The translations under genes were made by a program, and so were the position numbers. The notes beneath the pieces are model-generated. The model saw nothing but the letters and a program-made list of their open reading frames with translations. It made no database searches and was not told the origin of the DNA. Below, one piece after another: positions 1 through 5,429 of a DNA stretch of 5,429 nt. This stretch comes from an uncultured Bacilli bacterium (GTDB taxonomy: Bacteria; Bacillota_I; Bacilli_A; RF39; UBA660), in NCBI GenBank assembly GCA_944363755.1, contig CALVVC010000070.1:1-5429 (forward strand), read 5' to 3'. Numbering within the stretch: position 1 is the first letter of the stretch; every line of letters begins with the position of its first letter.

Positions 1-1
1 G

Positions 2-382
2 CCGGTAGACCATGACTTAACAATAAATTTATCTAGGTTTCGTGATGTAAAGCCGTTTAATATGCTAGTTCTTGCGCTTTCTATAAAGCAACTAAGCGCG
101 TATTTTAATAGAATTACCTTTGTAAGTCCGGCAGAAAGTATAGATGGTTATATGCAGTACATGGGGTTTTATGAGACCTGTGGTGCGCCTGCGTGGGAAA
201 TCAATAGGGGAAGTCATAGGCCCGGGAAATATATATGTATTACAAAGATAGATTTTACTCCGTGCGGTTCGATTGAGGCTGATTATGAAATGATGGAAAG
301 AGAGGCTCAAAAGCTCTCAACCATGATACAATTTGATAAAGAGCTTGCGGCTTATATTAAATATTGCTTTTTTGCTTTCTAG
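2..382 (+). CDS. STAS-like domain protein, 5' end outside window, probably lacking its C-terminal ATPase domain
   Basis: The frame is open from the left edge to a TAG at 380-382, giving 126 visible residues; the Met codon at 62 is internal, so the true start lies upstream. The visible part has an alternating strand/helix pattern: a DLTINLSRF strand, then a KPFNMLVLALSIKQL segment, a hydrophobic ITFVSP strand and a YMQYMGFYETCG motif. From memory, this order resembles the STAS-like N-terminal domain of bacterial regulators that continue into a histidine-kinase-type ATPase (HATPase) domain. The last residues (DKELAAYIKYCF) look like the helix leading into the ATPase N-box, but the frame then reads FAF and stops, and neither other plus-strand frame continues the domain. 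By my count GC is about 39 % over 1-360, with GCG, CCG and CGC-containing codons rare in neighbouring genes, which suggests a transferred accessory gene, now probably truncated. Family assignment is inference; it could also be an intact small protein of unknown function. Confidence 0.55.
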   Translation, partial: PVDHDLTINLSRFRDVKPFNMLVLALSIKQLSAYFNRITFVSPAESIDGYMQYMGFYETCGAPAWEINRGSHRPGKYICITKIDFTPCGSIEADYEMMEREAQKLSTMIQFDKELAAYIKYCFFAF

Positions 383-400
383 TATAACATAAATTAAAAG

Positions 401-427
401 AATCAGAATAATTAAATTACTCTGATT
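401..427 (-). terminator. Rho-independent terminator of the merR gene
   Basis: AATCAGA (401-407) and TCTGATT (421-427) form a perfect 7-bp stem, extended by three A/T pairs after one mismatch. Read on the minus strand, the stem overlaps the MerR stop codon (426-428) and is followed by the U-rich run CTTTTAATTT, as expected for an intrinsic terminator. On the plus strand the following bases (ATAAATATTC) are not a T tract, so termination of the left-hand gene here would be weak at best. Confidence 0.6.
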
Positions 428-791
428 ATAAATATTCATCCAACTTATCTGTTTTATAAAGTTCTATCTTATATTTAAGTTTATCTAAGGCATCAGTCAT
501 AGTTTTAATTTTCTCTTCAAGTTTTTCTTGTTCTTCTTCTAATAGATGTTGACGTTCTAATTTAGTACTATCTCCTTTAGCATATAAATCAACATATTTT
601 TTTAATATCTCAATAGATAGACCTGCACTACGCATACATTTTATAAATTCTATTCTTCTTAAGTCATTATCACTATAATCTCTAATTCCGCTACTATTCT
701 TTTTAACTGGACCAATTAAACCTACTTTTTCATAATATCTTAGTGTATCATTAGTCATATTAAATTTTTCGGCTACTTCTTTTATTGTCAT
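426..791 (-). CDS. MerR-family regulator with single Cys52, AdhR/NmlR-like aldehyde sensor
   Basis: This 121-residue protein has the standard MerR layout. An N-terminal winged helix-turn-helix (about 1-70) carries TIKEVAEKF, the TLRYYEKVGLI recognition segment and the RDYSDNDL wing. A long C-terminal helix (about 78-113, rich in Glu, Lys and Leu) should form the dimer coiled coil. There is no C-terminal ligand domain and no metal-binding Cys pair. The only cysteine is Cys52 in FIKCMRSAGLSI. In AdhR of Bacillus subtilis and NmlR of Streptococcus pneumoniae, a cysteine at this position is needed for the response to formaldehyde, methylglyoxal and related carbonyl compounds, activating aldehyde detoxification genes. 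The same function is inferred here. The ATG at 789-791 is preceded by AAGGGAAG on the minus strand. The gene appears monocistronic; the nearest aldehyde genes are the operon beyond position 2408. Family is certain, effector probable. Confidence 0.9.
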   Translation of the reverse strand: MTIKEVAEKFNMTNDTLRYYEKVGLIGPVKKNSSGIRDYSDNDLRRIEFIKCMRSAGLSIEILKKYVDLYAKGDSTKLERQHLLEEEQEKLEEKIKTMTDALDKLKYKIELYKTDKLDEYL

Positions 792-813
792 ATTATTACT
801 TCCCTTCGTAATT

Positions 814-844
814 ATAATAGCATTTAGAGTCTAGTCTAAGTCAA
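814..844 (-). promoter_or_regulatory. MerR-type promoter and operator of the merR gene (19-bp spacer with inverted repeat)
   Basis: On the minus strand a -35 box TTGACT (839-844) is followed after 19 bases by TATTAT (814-819). The spacer and the -35 edge hold an imperfect inverted repeat, TTAGA at 824-828 and TCTAA at 835-839 (12 of 16 positions symmetric). A 19- to 20-bp spacer with a dyad between the boxes is the established architecture of MerR-controlled promoters, where the activator untwists an over-long spacer. Transcription would start near 807, about 16 bases before the ATG. The regulator therefore probably controls its own synthesis. A perfect TATAAT at 811-816 overlaps but would give a 22-base spacer. 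Confidence 0.65.
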
Positions 845-860
845 TATTATTAAATAATTT

Positions 861-890
861 TTCATATTAGTTATAAAATAATTATATAAT
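861..890 (+). promoter_or_regulatory. Sigma-A-type promoter of the lipoprotein gene
   Basis: A perfect -10 box TATAAT (885-890) is preceded, with an 18-base spacer, by TTCATA (861-866), which matches 4 of 6 positions of the -35 consensus. Start of transcription would fall near 897, giving a leader of under 20 bases. The promoter is divergent from the merR promoter and lies outside its inverted repeat, so direct MerR control is not evident. The -35 call is weak; the -10 is good. Confidence 0.5.
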
Positions 891-902
891 GTTAGTAGTG
901 AT

Positions 903-908
903 GAGGTG
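903..908 (+). promoter_or_regulatory. Ribosome binding site that fixes the lipoprotein start at ATG 915
   Basis: GAGGTG at 903-908 is a good Shine-Dalgarno match ending six bases before the ATG at 915-917. The in-frame GTG at 906-908 is part of this site and has no site of its own upstream, so it should not be used as the start. Confidence 0.75.
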
Positions 909-914
909 AATTTT

Positions 915-2279
915 ATGAAGAAGAAAATTATTGGTGGTTCTATTATACTTTTAATTCTTGTTATAGGGGGTATTGTTATTGGTTGCAACTTTAATGATAA
1001 CAAAAGTACTCCTAAAACTTTAACTGCTACTGTTATTGGTGTTAATGATGGTACTTTTACAGTGCAAGATAGTAATAATATTATTTATACTTTTGGACTG
1101 GATGATAATAGTTTAGAAATTGGCGAAGTTGTTAAGTTAGAGTATGATGGTTCTTTAAATAAGAATAAGGAAAAGCAAGATAATAAGGTTTTAGGTTATA
1201 AAACTGTTAATGGAACTAGTGATAGCGAAGGAATTCCTAGTGAGTGGCAAGATAATGGTATTTTTAAGGATTTTTATATCTTTGCTGCTAAGAAGTTAAA
1301 AACTATGTCTCTTGATGAAAAGATTAGTCAATTACTTCTTGTAAGGTATCCTGATAATCCTATTGAAACATTAGAAAATTATCAATTTGGAGGCTATGTC
1401 TTTTTTGAAAAGGATTTTAGGGATAAGACGAAACCAGAAGTAAAAGATATGATTAATAATTTACAAAATGTATCTAAAGTACCAATATTAACGGCAGTTG
1501 ATGAAGAAGGAGGAACTGTTGTAAGAGTTAGTAGTAATCCTAATCTTGCTAGTAGTAAGTTTGAATCACCAAGAGATTTATACTTAAGTGGTGGTTTTGA
1601 TAAGATAAAACAAGATACTATTAATAAGAGTATCCTCTTAAATGAGCTTGGGCTTAATTTGAATTTAGCACCTGTTGTTGATGTTTCTACTAATTCTAGT
1701 GACTATATGTATAAAAGGGCTTTAGGTGAAAATACAGATTTAACTAGTACTTATGCTAAAACTGTTATTAATGCTAGTAAAGGTTTAGGTGTATCTTATA
1801 CTTTAAAACATTTTCCAGGATATGGTAATAATGCTGATACTCATACTGGAAGCGTTACTGATAATAGAACTTACGATGATATTGTTAAGAATGATTTACC
1901 TCCTTTTGAAGCTGGTATTAATGAAGGAGCAGAAGCTGTGCTTGTGAGTCATAATATTGTTACTAATATTGATAGTAGCAATCCAGCATCACTTTCTACT
2001 AATATTCATAACTTACTTAGGAACAAATTAGGATTTACGGGCATTATTATTAGTGATGATTTAGCGATGGGAGCAGTATCTTCTATTGATAATGTAGCGG
2101 TTAAAGCCATAATGGCAGGTAATGATTTAATTATTACAACAGATTATGAAGAAAGTTTTAATGATATAAAAGATGCCGTAAATAACAAAACTATTGATGA
2201 AGGATTAATTGATAAATTAGCTTTTAGAGTACTTGCTTGGAAATATTATAAAGGTTTAATATTTGAAAATCAAAAATAA
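915..2279 (+). CDS. Lipoprotein with glycoside hydrolase family 3 domain (NagZ-like beta-N-acetylhexosaminidase)
   Basis: This 454-residue protein starts at ATG 915, six bases after GAGGTG. A signal peptide (MKKK followed by a hydrophobic stretch) ends in the lipobox VIGC with Cys24, so it is predicted to be lipid-anchored on the outer face of the membrane. Residues about 32-98 form a beta-rich domain (TATVIGVNDGTFTVQD) that looks like a small beta-barrel or OB-type fold. After a linker, residues about 110-450 are a GH3 catalytic domain. DEEGGTVVR (196-204) is the substrate-binding motif. KHFPGYG starts at Lys298. Asp308 and His310 form the Asp-His acid/base pair typical of NagZ enzymes, and the nucleophile is Asp381 in ISDDLAM. 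All key residues are present. NagZ enzymes remove beta-linked N-acetylglucosamine, typically from muropeptides during cell-wall recycling; the true substrate here is inferred. It lacks the extra C-terminal domain found in two-domain GH3 enzymes such as B. subtilis NagZ. It has its own promoter and terminator and shows no operon link with its neighbours. Confidence 0.88.
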   Translation: MKKKIIGGSIILLILVIGGIVIGCNFNDNKSTPKTLTATVIGVNDGTFTVQDSNNIIYTFGLDDNSLEIGEVVKLEYDGSLNKNKEKQDNKVLGYKTVNGTSDSEGIPSEWQDNGIFKDFYIFAAKKLKTMSLDEKISQLLLVRYPDNPIETLENYQFGGYVFFEKDFRDKTKPEVKDMINNLQNVSKVPILTAVDEEGGTVVRVSSNPNLASSKFESPRDLYLSGGFDKIKQDTINKSILLNELGLNLNLAPVVDVSTNSSDYMYKRALGENTDLTSTYAKTVINASKGLGVSYTLKHFPGYGNNADTHTGSVTDNRTYDDIVKNDLPPFEAGINEGAEAVLVSHNIVTNIDSSNPASLSTNIHNLLRNKLGFTGIIISDDLAMGAVSSIDNVAVKAIMAGNDLIITTDYEESFNDIKDAVNNKTIDEGLIDKLAFRVLAWKYYKGLIFENQK

Positions 2280-2281
2280 TT

Positions 2282-2318
2282 AACAACTTGTCTGAACCGA
2301 CAAGTTGTTTTATATTTT
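2282..2318 (+). terminator. Strong Rho-independent terminator of the lipoprotein gene
   Basis: A perfect 11-bp stem, AACAACTTGTC (2282-2292) with GACAAGTTGTT (2299-2309), encloses the 6-base loop TGAACC and runs into a T-rich tail (TTATATTTT). It begins three bases after the TAA of the GH3 gene. Confidence 0.9.
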
Positions 2319-2365
2319 ATATAGTCAAGTTTGTGTAAACCTTTTTGGCAATGCCGACAAAATGG

Positions 2366-2404
2366 TCAAGAAAAGAAAAAGACTTAAGTAAAATACTTAA
2401 ATCT
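2366..2404 (-). terminator. Rho-independent terminator of the alcohol/aldehyde dehydrogenase operon
   Basis: On the minus strand, AGATTTAAGTA (2404-2394) pairs with TACTTAAGTCT (2390-2380) as an 11-bp stem with one G-U pair and a TTT loop. The U-rich run TTTTTCTTTTCTTGA (2380-2366) follows. It lies directly after the aldehyde dehydrogenase stop codon and faces the terminator at 2282, so the two convergent units are separately closed. Confidence 0.8.
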
Positions 2405-2416
2405 AATCTAATCTAA
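2402..2416. repeat. Three tandem TCTAA units over the aldehyde dehydrogenase stop codon
   Basis: TCTAA occurs three times in a row at 2402-2416. The first unit shares its first three bases with the terminator stem and the second contains the TAG stop (2408-2410 on the minus strand). Gain or loss of units would change at most the last residue or two of the protein. Probably a replication-slippage tract without function. Confidence 0.6.
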
Positions 2417-3844
2417 TATATTCTTTAAGACTATTGTCTTTGTTCTACTCATTTCTTTTAGAGTTGTAGATATTCCTTCATTACCAATACCTGAATGTTT
2501 CCAACCACCAAATGGCATTTCAGCAGCTCTAAAGAAACTTGCTCCATTGATAACGGCTCCTCCTACTTCTAAGGCATTAGCAACTTTGAAAGCTGTTTTC
2601 ATATCTTTTGTCATGATATTTCCACATAGTCCATAACTACTTTGATTTGCTATTTCAATGGCTTCTTCTACGGTATCAAAGCTACATACAGGAATAACTG
2701 GTCCAAAGATTTCCATATCTTTCATAACGTCCATATCACGAGTAACGTTATCAAGAACTGTTGGCTCTAGGAAAGCACCATTTCTTCTTCCTCCATAAAT
2801 AAGTTTAGCTCCTTGCTCAAGAGTCTTTTTAATTTGATCTTGAACTCTAATTGCTGCTTTTTCATTGATTAGACAACCAATATCGGCATCTTCTTGTTGT
2901 GGCATAGCAACTTTTAGAGTTTTGATCTTTTCAACAGCTTTTCTAACAAATTCATCTTTAACGTCTTTTTGAACTAAGAATCTTTTACTAGCACAACATA
3001 CTTGTCCTGTATTATAAAGTCTTCCCCATACCATTTCATCGATAACTAGGTCCATATCAGCATCATTCATAACGATGAAAGCATCATTTCCACCTAATTC
3101 TAGCATTACGTGAGTAATGTTTTTAGCACAGTTTGCCATTACTTCACTACCAACAGCAGTACTTCCTGTAACAGTCATTAAATTTACCATAGGATGTTTG
3201 GCAAGAGCCTCTCCAGTAGTTGGACCATCACCTGAAATACAGTTGATTACTCCAGCGGGAACTCCTGCTTCCATCATTAAATTACAGTAGGTATGAAGTG
3301 TTAATGGATTATATGTAGATGGTTTAACTATAACACTGTTACCCATAATAAGAGCACTTGGAACTTTTTGACCAAATAAATCACATGGAAAGTTAAATGG
3401 AATAATACAACCTACTACTCCTAGTGGTTCTTGGAAAGTCATTTGAATTGTTTTCTCTTGACCTTTTTCAGTTCCTGCAGGAATAACGTTTCCATACTCG
3501 TGTTTTGCTTTTTCTACATAACCATAGACAAAGCTTCTGGTATTACCAATTTCTCCTCTTGCTTCCTTAATTGGTTTACCTGTTTCTTTAGATAGAAGCT
3601 GAGCTAACTCTTCTTTCTTCGCTTCTACTAAATCTACAAATTTATAAAGTATGTCTCCACGTTCGTGCATAGGCATTTTAGCCCATTCTTTCTGGGCTTT
3701 AACAGCCTCTTTTACACACATGTCAACATCTTGTTCTGTAGCATTAGGAACTGTATCTATTAACTCTCCTGTTGCAGGATTAGTTACTTCTATTACTTTT
3801 CCATCGCTAGCATCAACTAAACGACCTCCTATTAGATTCTTCAT
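2408..3844 (-). CDS. NAD(P)-dependent aldehyde dehydrogenase, succinate-semialdehyde dehydrogenase-like
   Basis: This 478-residue protein has the normal full length of the classical aldehyde dehydrogenase superfamily, which oxidises aldehydes to carboxylic acids with NAD or NADP, without CoA. The catalytic set is complete: Asn151 in PFNFP (oxyanion hole), Lys174 in VIVKPST (cofactor), Glu249 in LELGG (general base), nucleophile Cys283 in GQVCCASKR, and Glu378 in EIFGPV (nicotinamide ribose contact). Residue 177, matching the Glu that binds the adenosine ribose in strictly NAD-dependent enzymes (Glu195 of ALDH2), is Thr, so NADP use is possible. No signal peptide; cytoplasmic. The ATG at 3842-3844 is preceded by GGAGG (3850-3854) and lies 10 bases after the FIST stop codon, so translation is probably coupled. 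As the last gene of the operon, it likely takes the aldehyde made by the upstream alcohol dehydrogenase. The substrate cannot be told from sequence; semialdehyde or lactaldehyde-type compounds are possible. Confidence 0.92.
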   Translation of the reverse strand: MKNLIGGRLVDASDGKVIEVTNPATGELIDTVPNATEQDVDMCVKEAVKAQKEWAKMPMHERGDILYKFVDLVEAKKEELAQLLSKETGKPIKEARGEIGNTRSFVYGYVEKAKHEYGNVIPAGTEKGQEKTIQMTFQEPLGVVGCIIPFNFPCDLFGQKVPSALIMGNSVIVKPSTYNPLTLHTYCNLMMEAGVPAGVINCISGDGPTTGEALAKHPMVNLMTVTGSTAVGSEVMANCAKNITHVMLELGGNDAFIVMNDADMDLVIDEMVWGRLYNTGQVCCASKRFLVQKDVKDEFVRKAVEKIKTLKVAMPQQEDADIGCLINEKAAIRVQDQIKKTLEQGAKLIYGGRRNGAFLEPTVLDNVTRDMDVMKDMEIFGPVIPVCSFDTVEEAIEIANQSSYGLCGNIMTKDMKTAFKVANALEVGGAVINGASFFRAAEMPFGGWKHSGIGNEGISTTLKEMSRTKTIVLKNILD

Positions 3845-3854
3845 TTAATCCTCC

Positions 3855-5042
3855 TTATTCTTCCCCGAAAGCAGTAAATGATAACATTAGACCACCACAG
3901 ATGTTAGCAGAATGTTCATCATATCCATATTCACCAAATGTAAATACGGTAATAAATGGAACTCCATGAGCTTCTTCAACTAAGTTTTTATAAACTTCAT
4001 CAATTCTATTACCAATTCCAAGTTTACGTCCACCACAGTGAACTAAGAAATAACCTGCTGGCTCAGTTGATAACTGACTCTTAACATCTTTTAGAGTTGC
4101 TTTAGTTGAATCAATTAATTCATCTACAGTTGCTTCTAATTGAACGATAGCAGTTTTTTCTACTACTTTATTACCTAAGTTAATAACATCATCTGTGGTA
4201 GTTTTTGTTCCCATATCATCTCCAAACATTGGATGACGAACTACTGTTAAGTTTCCAAGAGGATCTTTTACTCCTAATGGTTTAGTAATAGATGCTACTA
4301 ATAGGTTTTGTCCTTTTAATTCACTTGGATTTTTACCAATCCAATCAGCATATTTCTTAAGTGCAGATACTCCATCAATTTTAACTAGAGTACGGTCATT
4401 TTTAACTTCTGTAATTAGACCATAGTTTTCAGTATCACGGTAAGCACCTGTATAAGATGTTACGATATCATTATCTGTATAGAAGAAAGCAACAGCAACA
4501 CCATCTTGGAATACTTGGTCATTGCAGAATATTTTCCAGTTTCCTTCTACTGTATCATCAGCAGCACTTCCTCCAAACATTGGAACTCTACCAATAACAT
4601 CTTGGATACCCATTAGGTAATCTTCTTCTTCTTTTGGACTTGCTACCATATAGAAATAGTTAGGTGAATAGTTTTCTCCGGCATTTTCAACAGCTTGTCT
4701 AGCTACCTTTCTTCCTATTTCTCTAGCATTTTTTCCTGCTTTATGAGCAGCAACTCCAATATTAATATTTTTATCATCGAAAGACATAAGTCCAGCGAAA
4801 CCATCTTCACTTTCGATGATTCCATCATTAGTTATAATCATACCACTACTAGTACAACCAATAACTGGAGCACCTTTCATTGATGACATTGCGCCACTTA
4901 CTACTTCTTCAACATCATCATTACAAGAACAGTACATCATTCCAAGTTTTGGACGCATACCTACATTGGCATTCTTAGCAGCTTCTTTTCCTTTGGCATA
5001 TGAATCTTTTAGGGTTGAGTACCCTACTTTTGTTTTTAACAT
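3855..5042 (-). CDS. Stand-alone FIST N/FIST C domain protein
   Basis: This 395-residue protein is built only of a FIST domain pair. The N-terminal part (about 30-200) carries PVIGCTSSGMI (59-69) and PMFGGSAADD (154-163). The C-terminal part (about 200-390) carries LVHCGGRKLGI (333-343) and the closing FTFGEYGY...HSANICGG segment (368-384). FIST domains are sensory modules usually fused to kinases, methyl-accepting proteins or cyclic-di-GMP enzymes; small ligands such as amino acids have been proposed, and some members (NosP) bind heme and sense nitric oxide. Here no output domain, signal peptide or membrane segment is present, so it is a free cytoplasmic protein. The ATG at 5040-5042 follows GGGAGG (5049-5054) with a 6-base gap. 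It lies 28 bases after the alcohol dehydrogenase gene and 10 before the aldehyde dehydrogenase, so it is almost certainly co-transcribed with both. A ligand-binding or accessory role in that pathway is inferred, not shown. Confidence 0.88.
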   Translation of the reverse strand: MLKTKVGYSTLKDSYAKGKEAAKNANVGMRPKLGMMYCSCNDDVEEVVSGAMSSMKGAPVIGCTSSGMIITNDGIIESEDGFAGLMSFDDKNINIGVAAHKAGKNAREIGRKVARQAVENAGENYSPNYFYMVASPKEEEDYLMGIQDVIGRVPMFGGSAADDTVEGNWKIFCNDQVFQDGVAVAFFYTDNDIVTSYTGAYRDTENYGLITEVKNDRTLVKIDGVSALKKYADWIGKNPSELKGQNLLVASITKPLGVKDPLGNLTVVRHPMFGDDMGTKTTTDDVINLGNKVVEKTAIVQLEATVDELIDSTKATLKDVKSQLSTEPAGYFLVHCGGRKLGIGNRIDEVYKNLVEEAHGVPFITVFTFGEYGYDEHSANICGGLMLSFTAFGEE

Positions 5043-5070
5043 AATTTTCCTCCCTTTTTATTTACTTCTT

Positions 5071-5429
5071 TTATTCATAAGCTTCTTTATATAAAGCTAA
5101 GATATCTTCTTTTGTTACTTCTCTTGGATTACCAGGTGTACAAACATCGTTAATAGCTTGATTAGCTAGTGTTTCTAGGGCATCATATGGAATTCCTATT
5201 TCTTTTAGTGTTTTAGGAATACCTACAGCTCTTGCTAGACTATCAACAGCATCTGCTACCTTATTAACAGCTTCTTCATCTGTTAAGTTATCCATATCAA
5301 GACCAAACTCACGTCCCATATCTCTAAAACGGTCAGGACATACTTTTCCATTCCATCTTAAGATATGTGGTAATAGTAGAGCATTAGCAAGACCGTGTGG
5401 AGTATCAAAATATGCTCCTAGAGAATGAG
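5071..5429 (-). CDS. Iron-containing alcohol dehydrogenase, C-terminal part (5' end outside window)
   Basis: The minus-strand frame is open from the right edge to a TAA at 5071-5073, giving 118 complete residues; the Met at 5317-5319 is internal. The visible part opens with HSLGAYFDTPHG and continues LANALLLPHILRWN, the hallmark of group III (iron-type) alcohol dehydrogenases such as FucO. By that alignment the first His (codon 5425-5427) matches the conserved catalytic His267 and the His of PHG (5395-5397) matches metal ligand His277. The other metal ligands and the NAD-binding domain would be in the roughly 260-280 residues beyond the edge. The family interconverts alcohols and aldehydes or ketones with NAD(P)H, using Fe2+ or Zn2+. 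It ends 28 bases before the FIST gene and is the most upstream visible gene of the operon. Activity and direction (ethanol, propanediol, butanol or a hydroxy acid) are not predictable. Confidence 0.9.
   Translation of the reverse strand, partial: HSLGAYFDTPHGLANALLLPHILRWNGKVCPDRFRDMGREFGLDMDNLTDEEAVNKVADAVDSLARAVGIPKTLKEIGIPYDALETLANQAINDVCTPGNPREVTKEDILALYKEAYE

Noticed and set aside
92..310. 72-codon open frame on the minus strand
   Set aside because: It lies antisense inside the left-hand gene and shows no ribosome site or family similarity; a chance frame.
62..382. ATG at 62 as the start of a 106-residue gene
   Set aside because: The frame is open back to base 2 with protein-like sequence fitting the same domain, and there is no ribosome site before 62, so the gene enters from outside.
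361..425. A simple frameshift explaining the early stop of the left-hand gene
   Set aside because: Both other plus-strand frames hit stops within about 35 bases and give no ATPase-like sequence, so missing sequence, not a single indel, is the better explanation.
811..844. Using the perfect TATAAT at 811-816 as the -10 box of merR
   Set aside because: The spacer to TTGACT would be 22 bases, longer than usual even for MerR promoters; TATTAT at 814-819 gives the typical 19.
2402..2416. TCTAA repeats as a phase-variation switch
   Set aside because: They lie at the very end of the aldehyde dehydrogenase gene, so a change in copy number cannot switch the protein on or off.
3651..5094. Open frames on the plus strand at 3651-3848, 4695-4883 and 4816-5094
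   Set aside because: They are antisense to the well-supported aldehyde dehydrogenase and FIST genes, have low-complexity Ser/Thr/Phe-rich translations and no ribosome sites.

Overview
The window looks like chromosomal DNA from a low-GC Bacillota-type bacterium. Most genes use A/T-rich codons (lines I sampled in the lipoprotein and MerR genes are about 28-38 % GC). Shine-Dalgarno sites are strong (GGGAGG, GGAGG, GAGGTG). The gene set fits a fermentative, possibly gut-associated Firmicute: an iron-type alcohol dehydrogenase, a CoA-independent aldehyde dehydrogenase, a MerR regulator and a Gram-positive lipoprotein. All stops are TAA or TAG and the Trp codons I checked are TGG, so nothing forces a non-standard code. 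The exact taxon cannot be read from the window.

Layout from left to right. (1) Positions 2-382, plus strand: the tail of a gene that enters from the left edge. It looks like a STAS-like regulatory domain that stops where a histidine-kinase-type ATPase domain would be expected to start. Its GC is higher (about 39 % over bases 1-360 by my count), so it is probably an accessory or decayed gene. (2) Positions 426-791, minus strand: a single-cysteine MerR regulator with Cys52, the hallmark of the AdhR/NmlR aldehyde-sensing group. It ends in a hairpin terminator and is preceded by a promoter with a 19-bp spacer carrying an inverted repeat. (3) Positions 915-2279, plus strand: a lipoprotein with an N-terminal beta-rich domain and a family 3 glycoside hydrolase (NagZ-like) domain, with its own promoter and a strong terminator. 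(4) Positions 2408-5429, minus strand: an apparent operon read right to left, with an iron-type alcohol dehydrogenase (C-terminal part only), a stand-alone FIST-domain protein and an aldehyde dehydrogenase, closed by a terminator at 2380-2404.

How the genes may work together (inference): the alcohol and aldehyde dehydrogenases would interconvert an alcohol, its aldehyde and the corresponding acid. The FIST protein between them is expressed with them and may bind a small ligand or act as an accessory protein. The MerR protein carries the cysteine that senses reactive aldehydes in relatives, so it is a candidate regulator of this operon in trans, although the only operator visible here is its own. 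The lipoprotein is probably a separate cell-surface function that trims N-acetylglucosaminides from muropeptides or other glycans.

No rRNA, tRNA, CRISPR array, complete insertion sequence or riboswitch was seen. No stretch above 300 bases lacks a gene. The two larger gaps (792-914 and 2280-2407) hold the promoters and terminators listed.
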